A DNA stretch of 60,530 nt from an uncultured Lachnospiraceae bacterium (GTDB lineage Bacteria; Bacillota; Clostridia; Lachnospirales; Lachnospiraceae), in contig UQWA01000018.1 of NCBI GenBank assembly GCA_900544685.1, forward strand, positions 1 through 60,530, written 5' to 3'. Below the pieces are notes generated by a model, which was not told the DNA's origin, made no database searches, and was given only the letters and a program-made list of their open reading frames with translations. How positions within the stretch are numbered: position 1 is the stretch's first letter; every line of letters begins with the position of its first letter. Shown piece after piece: positions 51,319 to 60,295 of the stretch. The position numbers and the translations under genes were made by a program.

Positions 51319-51993
51319 TCACTCCACTACAATTTGATCTTTTATTTTTTGAAATGTCGATTCCTTGATGCCACTGACATTCATGATCTCTTCGATTGTC
51401 TGAAAATTCCCATGTTCCGTCCGATATGCGATGATATCTGCTGCTCTTGCCGCTCCGATTCCGGATAATGTCATCAATTGCGTCTGATCTGCAGTGTTGA
51501 TATTTATCCTGCCACTTTCTGTCTCTTCTGTCGTTATCATACCGATATCAGTCTGTACCGACAGATCCACAGCTTCTTCTTTCGTATATACACGGACCTT
51601 CATTCCGTCTGTCACTTTCTCTGCCTGATTGAGTACATTAAGATCTGCTTCTGCTGTCAGTCCTCCCGCCAGCTTCACCAGGTCACAGATACGTGCACCA
51701 TCTTCCAGTTCATAGACTCCTGGATTCTCCACAGCCCCACAGATATCTGCATATAACAATACTGTCGGCTCTGTCTCTACGGTATCCTTGTCCTGATTAC
51801 TGTTCTTCACTACGTTATTCTCCTGACCACTCTCCGTAACTGCGTCACCGGATACTTCCGACTCTGCTGTCTCTGTGAAAAACGATTCTTCTACCGTCTG
51901 CCAGACCACATCCTTTTCTGATCTGCCACAACCGGTAACTCCAAGCATCACTGCCAACATAAAGCTGACAGCCTGTGACTTTCTCTTTTTCAT
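51319..51993 (-). CDS. comEA: ComEA-type DNA-binding competence protein
   Basis: This 224-residue protein has a lipobox-like signal (MLAVMLGVTGC), an acidic Ser/Thr-rich spacer, an SLBB-type domain (VLLYADICGAVENPGVYELE, ICDLVKLAGGLTAEADL) and C-terminal helix-hairpin-helix repeats (INTADQTQLMTLSGIGAARA, then FQTIEEIMNVSGIKESTFQK). It would bind incoming DNA at the cell surface and pass it to ComEC. ComEA is usually anchored by an N-terminal helix; a lipid anchor is predicted here. Confidence 0.92.
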   Translation of the reverse strand: MKKRKSQAVSFMLAVMLGVTGCGRSEKDVVWQTVEESFFTETAESEVSGDAVTESGQENNVVKNSNQDKDTVETEPTVLLYADICGAVENPGVYELEDGARICDLVKLAGGLTAEADLNVLNQAEKVTDGMKVRVYTKEEAVDLSVQTDIGMITTEETESGRININTADQTQLMTLSGIGAARAADIIAYRTEHGNFQTIEEIMNVSGIKESTFQKIKDQIVVE

Positions 51994-52039
51994 CTAAACA
52001 CCCCTTCCGGTTTTCACCTCTGGGGTCTCCCCGAACATA

Positions 52040-52048
52040 ATTATACCA
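52040..52048 (-). promoter_or_regulatory. Extended -10 promoter upstream of comEA
   Basis: TGGTATAAT on the minus strand is an extended -10 about 45 bp before comEA. No good -35 is present. It probably drives comEA and the two-component genes. The region 52049-52119 is AT-rich and shows no gene. Confidence 0.5.
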
Positions 52049-52119
52049 TGGTACAATCATTCATATTTTAACGAACTTTCCCATAAATTACAATAGTATT
52101 TTTTGTTTTCGTAACATTT

Positions 52120-52548
52120 TTATAATTCAAATGTAATAACTCCTGCTGCGGCAATCAAAAGTCCCAACAGTTTTCTCATGGAAAACGGTTGTTTCTCCAT
52201 CCCAAAGATTCCAGCCAACTCAATGCCCCATGCCACAGTAAGCTGGGAAATTACAATCAGCATAGCTGCCTTTGCAGGTCCAAGTCCATTCATGCTCCAG
52301 ATGACGGTTGCTGTAATAAATGCCCCAATTACACCGCCCAGTAAGACATACTTATCTGATATCTCAAACAGGCCTCGGAAACTGGTTCTGTCACAGACCA
52401 GCCATGCTACGACACATACCAGTAAAGCGGTAAACTGCACAAACGATGCTGATACCCAAATACTGGTCTGTTTTGTTACATCTGTATTAAAAACCCCCTG
52501 CATACTCATCAATGCACCAGATACCAGTGCTGCAATTACTCCAAACAT
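52120..52548 (-). CDS. YdcZ/DUF606 family small DMT transporter
   Basis: About 142 residues with five hydrophobic segments. It starts MFGVIAALVSGALMSMQGVF, then VQFTALLVCVVAWLV, LLGGVIGAFITATVIWSM, AAMLIVISQLTVAWGIE and LLGLLIAAAGVITFEL, the YdcZ pattern. ATG 52548 follows AAAAGGAG, which lies inside a hairpin (52554-52589). Substrate unknown. It follows argD with no separate strong promoter visible. Confidence 0.8.
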   Translation of the reverse strand: MFGVIAALVSGALMSMQGVFNTDVTKQTSIWVSASFVQFTALLVCVVAWLVCDRTSFRGLFEISDKYVLLGGVIGAFITATVIWSMNGLGPAKAAMLIVISQLTVAWGIELAGIFGMEKQPFSMRKLLGLLIAAAGVITFEL

Positions 52549-52553
52549 AGAAA

Positions 52554-52589
52554 AACTCCTTTTTGATTTTAGTATAATCAAAAGGAGTT
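52554..52589 (-). terminator. argD terminator overlapping the ydcZ-type ribosome binding site
   Basis: On the minus strand AACTCCTTTTGAT pairs with ATCAAAAAGGAGTT (one bulged base), followed by TTTTCT. The 3' arm holds AAAAGGAG, the ribosome binding site of the next gene. Read-through transcripts would thus have a hidden start site. Confidence 0.6.
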
Positions 52590-52616
52590 CCTTCTATTCG
52601 TATCTGTCTGGTACCT

Positions 52617-53816
52617 TTATTTTACCAATGCATCTATTGTCTCTGACAGCTTCTGCACGAATTCATCTACATGTTGTTTTTCGATAATCAGCGGTGGAAC
52701 CATACGAAGTACATCACTGCCTGCAGAGATCACAATCAATCCATGATTCAGTGCTTCTTTCGTGATATCTCCTACTTTCACACCATTACTGATTACCAGC
52801 CCCTGCATCAGACCTTTTCCTCTTCTGGCTGTGATGCAGTCATACTTCTGCATCAGCTCATCCAGTTTTTCTTCAAAATACGGCGCTATCTCATTCACGT
52901 GTTCCACAATCTTTTCAGACTCAAACAGATCCAATACCTTCGATACTGCCGCACAAGCAAACGGGTTGCCGCCATAAGTAGTTCCATGATCACCAGGAAC
53001 CAGAGAAGCCTTTGCTGTTTTCTCATTCAGTACGAATGCTCCTACCGGAACACCACAGCCCAGAGCCTTTGCTGTGGTCATGATATCCGGCACCACACCA
53101 TACTGCTGACACGCAAACATAGCACCGGTACGTCCCATACCACACTGGATCTCATCCAGGATCAACAGAATATCTTTTTCATCACAAATCTGGCGCACTT
53201 CTTTCAGGAATGCCGGATCTGCCGGATAAATACCGCCTTCTCCCTGTACTGTTTCCATGATAATCGCACAAGTCTTATCCGTAATCTGGGCCCTTACACT
53301 GTCAATATCATTAAAATCAGCAAACTTTACACCGCCCATCAGTGGTCGGAAGGCTTCCTGATAATGGAAATTACCGGTTACAGAAAGTGCTCCCACACTT
53401 CGTCCATGGAATGAATGATTCATGGCAATGATCTCATGGTCTGCCTGTCCATCCTTAAGCCATGCATATTTTCTGGCTGCCTTGATAGCTCCTTCAATGG
53501 CTTCTGCACCACTGTTGGTAAAAAACACCTTGCTCATGCCGCTGGCCTTAATCAACTTTTCTGCTGCTTCTCCCATCGGCACATTATAATACAGGTTGGA
53601 AGTATGCATTACCTTATCGATCTGGCTTTTCAGTGCTTCATCGTATCCAGGATAATGATAACCTAGAGCATACACTGCAATCCCTGCCGCAAAATCCAGA
53701 TATTCTTTTCCGTCAGTATCTTTTAAATACACACCGTTTCCAGATTCCAGAACCACCGGAAAACGATTATAAGTATGCAGTACATACTGTTCCGTCTGTT
53801 CCATATATGCATTCAT
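52617..53816 (-). CDS. argD: Acetylornithine aminotransferase
   Basis: The 399-residue class-III PLP aminotransferase has VFFTNSGAEAIEGAIKAARK, NHSFHGRSVGALSVTG, LLILDEIQCGMGRTGAMFAC, and the PLP lysine in MTTAKALGCGVPVGAF. It converts N-acetylglutamate semialdehyde to N-acetylornithine. GAGGAAG precedes the ATG. It is the last gene of argC-GNAT-argB-argD. Confidence 0.96.
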   Translation of the reverse strand: MNAYMEQTEQYVLHTYNRFPVVLESGNGVYLKDTDGKEYLDFAAGIAVYALGYHYPGYDEALKSQIDKVMHTSNLYYNVPMGEAAEKLIKASGMSKVFFTNSGAEAIEGAIKAARKYAWLKDGQADHEIIAMNHSFHGRSVGALSVTGNFHYQEAFRPLMGGVKFADFNDIDSVRAQITDKTCAIIMETVQGEGGIYPADPAFLKEVRQICDEKDILLILDEIQCGMGRTGAMFACQQYGVVPDIMTTAKALGCGVPVGAFVLNEKTAKASLVPGDHGTTYGGNPFACAAVSKVLDLFESEKIVEHVNEIAPYFEEKLDELMQKYDCITARRGKGLMQGLVISNGVKVGDITKEALNHGLIVISAGSDVLRMVPPLIIEKQHVDEFVQKLSETIDALVK

Positions 53817-53833
53817 ATTTTCTTCCTCTTTTC

Positions 53834-54715
53834 CTATTCTTCTTCATCATCTGCAATAATTGCAGTACCAATACCTTTGTCTGTAAAGAATTCCAGAAGC
53901 AGGCAATGTTCAATTCTTCCATCCAGAATATGTACTCTGGAAACACCAGATTTGATCGCATCCACACAGTTCTGAAGCTTCGGAAGCATACCTCCTCCCA
54001 CATGTCCACTGGCAAGAAATTTTTCTGTCTCGCTGACTGTCATACGGGAAATCAGTGTCTCTTTTCTTACCGGGTCTTCATAGACACCTTCAATATCTGT
54101 CAGGAATGCCAGCTTTGCTGCACCCATGGCAGATGCAATAGCGCAGGCTGCATCATCAGCATTAATATTATAAGAGTGATACTCATCATCAGATCCAATC
54201 GGGCAGATCACCGGCACCAGATCGTTATCCAGCAGTTCTTCCAGAAGTCTGGTATTGACTTTCTTAATTTCCCCTACAAATCCTATATCCTGACCTTTGG
54301 ACAGTTTTTTTTCTACCCTTAAGGTTGTACCGTCTTTTCCACTGATACCAACTGCATGGATGCCTACCTTTTCCATCATGGATACCAGACCTTTGTTGAT
54401 CTTATTCAAAACCATCTCGGCAATCTCCATGGTATCCTTGTCTGTCACACGCAGACCATTGACAAAATTTGTCTCAAGACCAGCTTTGTTTACCCATCTG
54501 GTAATCTCTTTTCCGCCACCGTGTACGATAATAGGGCGGAAACCTACCAGCTTCAGAAGTGCTACATCACGGATCACGCTTTTCTTTAATTCATGATCCA
54601 CCATGGCACTTCCACCATATTTGACTACAATAATCTTTCCACGAAATCTCTGTATATATGGAAGGGCTTCAATTAAGACCTCCGCTTTCTCCTGCCAATT
54701 TTCCAGTGTTTCCAT
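53834..54715 (-). CDS. argB: Acetylglutamate kinase
   Basis: About 293 residues of the amino-acid kinase fold: GKIIVVKYGGSAM near residue 25, PIIVHGGGKEITRWVNKAGL, NADDAACAIASAMGAAKLAF and GGGMLPKLQNCVDAI. ATG 54715 is preceded by AAAGGAAG. In this family the N-terminal helix and arginine site decide feedback inhibition; the N-terminus present here (LIEALPYIQRF) is of the arginine-sensitive length, which is suggestive only. Confidence 0.96.
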   Translation of the reverse strand: METLENWQEKAEVLIEALPYIQRFRGKIIVVKYGGSAMVDHELKKSVIRDVALLKLVGFRPIIVHGGGKEITRWVNKAGLETNFVNGLRVTDKDTMEIAEMVLNKINKGLVSMMEKVGIHAVGISGKDGTTLRVEKKLSKGQDIGFVGEIKKVNTRLLEELLDNDLVPVICPIGSDDEYHSYNINADDAACAIASAMGAAKLAFLTDIEGVYEDPVRKETLISRMTVSETEKFLASGHVGGGMLPKLQNCVDAIKSGVSRVHILDGRIEHCLLLEFFTDKGIGTAIIADDEEE

Positions 54716-54742
54716 TTTATAACTTCCTTTCCTCACCTGCAT

Positions 54743-55201
54743 TTACTGATTAAATGCAGTAATATTCTCCTCATTTAATGTGAAATCATAATAATTCAAA
54801 TCTTCCCGCTTTGTCCAGCCAATCTCTTTCCAGAATGCATTACCAATGTCATTTTGGGTAAAAGCAATCAGACATACTTTATTGATCTGATCCTTTTTCA
54901 GTGCCTGCATGGCAAATACTACCATGGACTTACCGATTCCCTGCTTCCGGTAATCCGGGTGCACGCAAACGTGATACAGACATCCTCTTCTTCCGTCGTG
55001 ACCACATAAAATGCTGCCAATGACCTGACCGTCTTTTTCCGCAACAACACTGCAGTCTGGATTTCTTTTCAGGAATCGCTCTACACCCTCTCTGGAATCG
55101 TCGATACTTCTGATTCCAAATCCACTGATCTTCATCCAGAGTGCATGTACCTGATCAAAATCTTCTATTTTCATTGCCCGAATCTTTATCTCTTCTGTCA
55201 T
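54743..55201 (-). CDS. GNAT N-acetyltransferase in the arginine operon
   Basis: This 152-residue GNAT protein contains MKIEDFDQVHALWMKISGFG, SIDDSREGVERFLKRNPDCS, and the acetyl-CoA loop VHPDYRKQGIGKSM, ending FWKEIGWTKREDLNYYDFTL. It resembles the YpeA-type acetyltransferases. It lies between argC and argB, where argJ is often found, so it could supply N-acetylglutamate; that is inference. GAGG precedes the ATG. Confidence 0.85.
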   Translation of the reverse strand: MTEEIKIRAMKIEDFDQVHALWMKISGFGIRSIDDSREGVERFLKRNPDCSVVAEKDGQVIGSILCGHDGRRGCLYHVCVHPDYRKQGIGKSMVVFAMQALKKDQINKVCLIAFTQNDIGNAFWKEIGWTKREDLNYYDFTLNEENITAFNQ

Positions 55202-55216
55202 AAATCCTCAGCTTTC

Positions 55217-56257
55217 CTACGGGAACATTGGAACCAGTTCCAGTCCCGTACTTTCTTCCAGTCCGAAGACCAGATTCATATTCTGAACTGCCTGTCCGGC
55301 AGCACCTTTTACCAGATTATCCAATGCACCCATAACAATCACTCTGCCGGTACGCTCATCAATCTTGAAGTTCACATCTACATAATTACTGCCCTCAACC
55401 CATTTAGTCTGCGGGCAGACATCCTTATCCAACACACGAACAAACTTCTCTTTTTCATAATATTTGTCATAAGCAGCCCTTACTGTCTCATAAGATACCT
55501 TTTCTTTTAAAGAAGCATAAGCAGTCACCAGAATACCTCTGTTCATCGGTACCAGATGCGGAGTAAAGTTCAGTATAATCTTTTCTCCTGCCGCATAGCC
55601 AAGCTGTTCCTCGATCTCAGGTGTATGTCTGTGAGTTGCCACACCATAAGCCTTCATATTCTCATTGACTTCGCAGAACAGATTGTCCATCTTGGCTCCT
55701 CTTCCTGCTCCTGAAGTTCCTGATTTGGCATCAATGATAATAGTAGAAGGATCAATCAGTCCTTCTTTTACCAGTGGATACAGGGACAAAATGCTGCATG
55801 TGGTGTAACATCCAGGATTCGCTACCAGTCTTGCCTTCTTAATATCTTCCCGGTTGATCTCACACAGTCCATAAACTGCTTCTTTAATATACTCCGGTGA
55901 CTTGTGCTCAATACCATACCATTTTTCATATGTTTTTACGTCTTTAATACGAAAGTCGGCGCTTAAATCAATCACTTTTACCTTAGACAGAATCTCCTCA
56001 TTGATCACAGATGCACAGAACCCCTGTGGTGTAGCTGTAAAAATCACGTCCACCTCTTCTGCCAGCTTATCCAGATTGTCGTCCTTACATACATCTTCTA
56101 CAATCTGGAACATATTGCGGTAAATATCTGCGTATCTCTGATCAATGTAGCTTCTTGAACCGTACCATTTGATTTCTACTTCAGGATGTCCCATTAATAA
56201 TCTTACGATTTCTGCTCCTGCATAACCAGTTGCACCTATAATACCTGCTTTTATCAT
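55217..56257 (-). CDS. argC: N-acetyl-gamma-glutamyl-phosphate reductase
   Basis: The 346-residue enzyme starts MIKAGIIGATGYAGAEIVRL (NADPH site). The catalytic Cys lies in VANPGCYTTCSILSLYPL and the catalytic His region is YGVATHRHTPEIEEQLG. It reduces N-acetylglutamyl phosphate. AGGAAAAATAGT precedes the ATG. It is the first gene of the arg operon and faces argG across a regulatory region. Confidence 0.96.
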   Translation of the reverse strand: MIKAGIIGATGYAGAEIVRLLMGHPEVEIKWYGSRSYIDQRYADIYRNMFQIVEDVCKDDNLDKLAEEVDVIFTATPQGFCASVINEEILSKVKVIDLSADFRIKDVKTYEKWYGIEHKSPEYIKEAVYGLCEINREDIKKARLVANPGCYTTCSILSLYPLVKEGLIDPSTIIIDAKSGTSGAGRGAKMDNLFCEVNENMKAYGVATHRHTPEIEEQLGYAAGEKIILNFTPHLVPMNRGILVTAYASLKEKVSYETVRAAYDKYYEKEKFVRVLDKDVCPQTKWVEGSNYVDVNFKIDERTGRVIVMGALDNLVKGAAGQAVQNMNLVFGLEESTGLELVPMFP

Positions 56258-56357
56258 ACTATTTTTCCTTCCTATGATTAATCCAGTCTGTATCTGCCAA
56301 TACTTTTGCTGATGCGAGACCTTATTTCATCCTCTATGAACAGTTACCTGACTATTT

Positions 56358-56386
56358 ATCATACCTTTATTTTTTTGATATTTCAA
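56358..56386 (-). promoter_or_regulatory. Promoter of the argC operon
   Basis: On the minus strand TTGAAA, a 17-bp spacer and TATGAT, about 100 bp before argC. The ARG-box-like pair begins 29 bp upstream of this -35. Confidence 0.7.
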
Positions 56387-56414
56387 GAGACATATTCTGA
56401 ATGCCTGATTTATA

Positions 56415-56453
56415 CTTGCATAATTATACATTGTTTTTGCATATTATGCAAGT
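56415..56453. promoter_or_regulatory. Tandem ARG-box-like sites (ArgR/AhrC)
   Basis: CTTGCATAATTATACATT matches the wnTGAATwwwwATTCAnw ARG consensus at most positions. After 3 bp a second site TTTGCATATTATGCAAG follows, one base shorter in its centre. A 3-bp spacing is the known arrangement for hexameric ArgR in E. coli. The pair sits between the divergent argC and argG promoters and could control both. Confidence 0.65.
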
Positions 56454-56522
56454 ATGTTTTTATATTTATGCATTTATTCCTATTTCGTTCTGTATAAATA
56501 TGTAATATCAGCAATTTTTATA

Positions 56523-56551
56523 TTGCAAACCTTCTTTAAATGATGTATAGT
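56523..56551 (+). promoter_or_regulatory. Promoter of argG
   Basis: TTGCAA, a 17-bp spacer and TATAGT, 54 bp before the argG start. The rest of the 348-bp argC-argG gap is AT-rich and holds no gene. Confidence 0.65.
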
Positions 56552-56605
56552 TAAATCTAGCTGGGCAGACTAAACAGGTTTGCCACAAACAGGAGGATTT
56601 ATAAT

Positions 56606-57832
56606 ATGAAAGAAAAAGTTATTCTGGCTTATTCCGGTGGTCTGGATACCACTGCCATGATTCCATGGTTAAAAGAAAATTTTGATTACGATGTTATCTG
56701 TTGCTGTGTAAATTGCGGACAGGGAAACGAACTGGATGGTCTGGATGAGAGAGCCAAATTATCCGGTGCTGCAAAATTATACATTGAAGACGTTACAGAT
56801 GAATTTTGTGACGATGTCATCGTTCCATGTGTTCAGGCAGGTGCTGTATACGAACACAAATATCTGCTTGGAACCTCTATGGCAAGACCGGTTATCGCAA
56901 AACGTCTGGTAGAAATTGCAAGAAAAGAAGGCGCTACTACTATCTGCCATGGTGCTACCGGTAAAGGAAATGACCAGATTCGTTTTGAACTGGCTATCAA
57001 AGCTCTGGCTCCTGATCTGAAAGTCATCGCTCCTTGGAGAATGACTGATGTATGGACCATGCAGTCTCGTGACGATGAAATCGAATTCTGTAAAAAACAT
57101 GGTATTGATCTTCCATTTGATATGAGCCACAGCTACAGCCGTGACCGTAACTTATGGCATATCAGTCATGAAGGTCTGGAACTGGAAGATCCTTCCAATG
57201 CACCAAATTATGATCATATGCTGGTTCTTGGTGTGACACCGGAAAAAGCTCCGGATGAGGGAGAATATGTTACTATGACATTTGAAGAAGGTGTTCCAAA
57301 GAGTGTAAATGGAAAAGAAATGAAAGTTTCTGATATTATCCGTGAACTCAATGCTCTGGGTGGAAAACATGGAATCGGTATCGTAGATATCGTAGAAAAC
57401 CGTGTTGTTGGTATGAAATCCCGTGGTGTTTATGAAACTCCTGGTGGAACCATCCTGATGGAAGCTCACGATCAGCTGGAAGAACTTTGTCTTGACCGTG
57501 AAACTATGGAAACCAAGAAAAAACTTGGCAGCCAGCTGGCTCAGGTTGTTTATGAAGGAAAATGGTTCACTCCACTGAGTGAAGCTCTTCAGGCATTTGT
57601 AAAGAGCACTCAGAAATATGTAACCGGTGAAGTAAAATTCAAACTTTACAAAGGCAATATCATCAAAGCCGGTACGACCTCTCCATATAGCCTGTACAAT
57701 GAATCTCTTGCTTCTTTCACAACTGGTGATATGTATGACCACAACGACGCAAGCGGATTTATCACACTGTTTGGTCTTCCATTAAAAGTTCGTGCCATGA
57801 AGCTCATGGAAGTAGAAAAGAATAAAAAATAA
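56606..57832 (+). CDS. argG: Argininosuccinate synthase
   Basis: The 408-residue PP-loop enzyme joins citrulline and aspartate. It has VILAYSGGLDTTAMIPWLKE at the N-terminus, GATGKGNDQIRFELAIKALA, and FDMSHSYSRDRNLWHISHEG. AGGAGG precedes the ATG. Codons and composition match the neighbours. Divergent from argC, with a terminator directly after. Confidence 0.97.
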   Translation: MKEKVILAYSGGLDTTAMIPWLKENFDYDVICCCVNCGQGNELDGLDERAKLSGAAKLYIEDVTDEFCDDVIVPCVQAGAVYEHKYLLGTSMARPVIAKRLVEIARKEGATTICHGATGKGNDQIRFELAIKALAPDLKVIAPWRMTDVWTMQSRDDEIEFCKKHGIDLPFDMSHSYSRDRNLWHISHEGLELEDPSNAPNYDHMLVLGVTPEKAPDEGEYVTMTFEEGVPKSVNGKEMKVSDIIRELNALGGKHGIGIVDIVENRVVGMKSRGVYETPGGTILMEAHDQLEELCLDRETMETKKKLGSQLAQVVYEGKWFTPLSEALQAFVKSTQKYVTGEVKFKLYKGNIIKAGTTSPYSLYNESLASFTTGDMYDHNDASGFITLFGLPLKVRAMKLMEVEKNKK

Positions 57833-57843
57833 AACTACATAAG

Positions 57844-57890
57844 AACAGGAGTTTGTCATCAGATATACATATAATGACAGACTCCTGTTT
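57844..57890 (+). terminator. argG terminator
   Basis: AACAGGAGTTTGTCAT and ATGACAGACTCCTGTT pair around a 14-base loop, with TTTATT after. It ends argG. Confidence 0.85.
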
Positions 57891-57984
57891 TATTATACCT
57901 TTTTATCAGATTATCTTTACAGCATTTTCTACTCTATTATAATAAATTTTATATCAAATTTATATTAAAGTAGGAGGGAGTTTT

Positions 57985-59364
57985 ATGTTTCAAAATCCAA
58001 AGCCACGATTCTGTCATTCATTGCGCTGGATAGTTTCTTCACTGTTGCTTACTTTTCTGATCTTTTTGTATTTTCCATCCACTTGTTCCGCAATTGATTT
58101 TGTCTGACCTGCTCAAACTGATTATTATGTCGTCAATACATTGTACTATTATTTATATTATAATAATGGTGGTCCACATAGTACCAAGTGTAAAAACACC
58201 AATTCTATTGATATCGGATCCGGCGGAAAATCAAATGTAGTGATTGTTGCCGCCGCTGATGGTACTGTAACAAAATCTTTATACGATACCGTAACTGGAT
58301 TTGGAAACTATATTGCCATTGAACATTCCGACGGCAGTACCACCTTATATTGCCACTTAAAGGAGAGAAACGTTACCGTTGGACAGCATGTCACACAGGG
58401 ACAACCGATTGGCATTATGGGAAATACCAGTGCTACCAAAAAATCTATTGGCGTACACCTTCATTTTGAATGGAATGGCGGAGATCCTTGGTCATCCATT
58501 TACCGAGATAAATATGCCGATAAATTCAAAATTTCCACTGACGTTTATCAGGCGAATAAAAATAAGTCGTCTATTTCTTCATTTAGTAAATCACTTGTTG
58601 ACTGGGTGGCTCAAAATTGTATTCTGGAAAATGGCTACTATATTCTGAATGCAAAAATCTCCATAGACAGTGATATTCCCTCTATCCAAATTGATGAAAG
58701 CAATGCTTTTCTATGGAGCGTTTATGGTAATATTCAAAAATCCGATGTTAAATGGGAATCATCCAATCAGGTTACCTGGTCTTTTTCAAATTCTAAGATT
58801 GTCACTGTTAATAGGAATGGTCTGATCAAAGCAAAATCTGCCGGTAATTGTATTATTTATGCAAAAGCGAACGTTCTTACTGCCTCTTGCCGCATACATG
58901 TAAAATCCGACGCAGAACTTGCCAAAGCGGCCTACACAGCTTTCCAGAAAAAGCATTCTCTCTCCAGTTTTCTCATCGTAGATCTGGATAAAAATAAGAT
59001 TCCAGAACTACTCTGTTTTGATAATAAGAGCTGGAAAGCACTTGTATATACCTATAATGTGAAAAAGAAAAAAATGATCTTACTTTGTTCCTGTAATTCT
59101 GGTAAAGGCTATGGTTCTTACTATAACGCAAAGAATCATCAAGTAGCTCTTTACAATTGTACTACCGGCGGTGTTAAATTCTCTATTTACAAAATTAAAG
59201 GTACAAAAGCAACCCGTCAAACTATCTATAAAAGTACCAGAATTTCTCCAGGAAACTATAGTTACAAGAAAAATAGCAAAAAAATATCCTCTTCTTCATG
59301 GCAAAGAGAAACAGGGCTTTGCCCTAACAAAAAAAGCTGGTTATCTCCCTACCAATTTCAGTAG
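57985..59364 (+). pseudogene. Secreted M23-type protein interrupted by an in-frame TGA
   Basis: An ATG at 57985 follows AGGAGGGAG and encodes a signal peptide (LRWIVSSLLLTFLIFLYFPS, cleavage near CSA-I). Codon 41 (58105-58107) is TGA, and the same frame then stays open to TAG at 59362-59364. The rest contains an M23/LytM-like domain (SIDIGSGG, IAIEHSDGSTTLYCHLKER, IGVHLHFEWNGGDPW), a BIG2-like Ig domain (VTWSFSNSKIVTVNRNGLIK) and a C-terminal domain with an EF-hand-like FLIVDLDKNKIPELL. The usual zinc His four residues before SID's Asp is Thr here. No second start with a ribosome binding site follows the TGA. Either a recent nonsense mutation or a sequence error; recoding is possible but unsupported. 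Confidence 0.8.
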
Positions 59365-59379
59365 GAACACCAGCTTTTT
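59331..59379. terminator. Bidirectional terminator between the M23-type gene and nth
   Basis: AAAAAGCTGGT and ACCAGCTTTTT are perfect 11-bp arms with a 27-base loop that includes the M23 gene stop codon. T runs lie on both strands; it serves both converging genes. Confidence 0.7.
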
Positions 59380-59387
59380 CACTATTT

Positions 59388-60026
59388 TTACTTATTAAAA
59401 TCTTTCTTGCAGATATCTGCCAAACAGCACCGATCACAATATGGCTTCGTCCTTGCAGTACAGACTTCTCTTCCATGAATCACAAGTCTGTGGCAGAAAT
59501 CACTGCCCTTTTCCGGTGGTATGATCTTCCACAATGCCATCTCTACTTTTTTCGGCTCTTTGATGTGATCTACCAGACCGATTCTGTTACATAATCTGAT
59601 GCAATGTGTATCCGTCACAATAGCCGGTTTCTGAAATACATCTCCCATGATCAGATTTGCACTTTTTCTTCCTACGCCTGGAAGCTCCAGTAACTGATCG
59701 AACTGATCCGGAACCTGATCCTGATACTTTTCATGGAGCATCTTCATACAGGCACTGATATCTCGCGCCTTGCTTTTTCCCAAACCACATGGCTTTACAA
59801 TTGCTTCAATATCTTCCACATCTGCCGCCGCCAGTGCAGCCACACTTGGATATTTTTCAAATAAACCTTTTACTACTACATTCACTCTTGCATCGGTACA
59901 CTGTGCTGCCAGCCTGACACTGACCAGTAGTTTCCATGCTTCGTTATAATCCAGTGTACATCCTGCATCTGGATATTCTTTTTCCAGTCGTTCTACAACT
60001 TCTAATGCCAGTTCTTCTGTTGTCAT
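59388..60026 (-). CDS. nth: Endonuclease III
   Basis: The 212-residue DNA glycosylase/AP lyase has the helix-hairpin-helix with catalytic Lys in LPGVGRKSANLIMGDVF, the catalytic Asp in VTDTHCIRLCNRIG, and a C-terminal 4Fe-4S site (VCTARTKPYCDRCCLADIC). The spacing of the first two Cys is seven residues rather than the usual six. It removes oxidised pyrimidines. It follows the HPr gene by 11 bases on the minus strand. Confidence 0.95.
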   Translation of the reverse strand: MTTEELALEVVERLEKEYPDAGCTLDYNEAWKLLVSVRLAAQCTDARVNVVVKGLFEKYPSVAALAAADVEDIEAIVKPCGLGKSKARDISACMKMLHEKYQDQVPDQFDQLLELPGVGRKSANLIMGDVFQKPAIVTDTHCIRLCNRIGLVDHIKEPKKVEMALWKIIPPEKGSDFCHRLVIHGREVCTARTKPYCDRCCLADICKKDFNK

Positions 60027-60037
60027 ACCCTATATCC

Positions 60038-60295
60038 TTATTCCAGATTCTGAAATGCTTCTGCCATATATTCCAAATCTTCTTCTTCATTTGTGCCAGT
60101 ACAACGAAGTTCCACTTCTGTTCCTTTGGCAATTGCCTTTGATACAATATTTAAAAGACTTTTCGCATTAATCACGGCGCCTTCATATACAATCTCTACT
60201 TTTGAAGAACAATGCTCCGCTGCTTTGGACAGACGAGCTGCAGGGCGTACATGTAATCCAGATTTGTTTGTGATTTCAATTATTCTGCTTACCAT
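60038..60295 (-). CDS. HPr-family phosphocarrier protein
   Basis: About 85 residues. It has the active His in KSGLHVRPAARLSKAAEHC and the regulatory Ser region INAKSLLNIVSKAIAKGTEV. It therefore has both phosphorylation sites of Gram-positive HPr (His15, Ser46), although LHVRPA replaces the usual LHARPA. It carries phosphate from enzyme I to PTS enzymes or acts in catabolite control. ATG 60295 follows GGGAG; no other PTS gene is nearby. Confidence 0.88.
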   Translation of the reverse strand: MVSRIIEITNKSGLHVRPAARLSKAAEHCSSKVEIVYEGAVINAKSLLNIVSKAIAKGTEVELRCTGTNEEEDLEYMAEAFQNLE

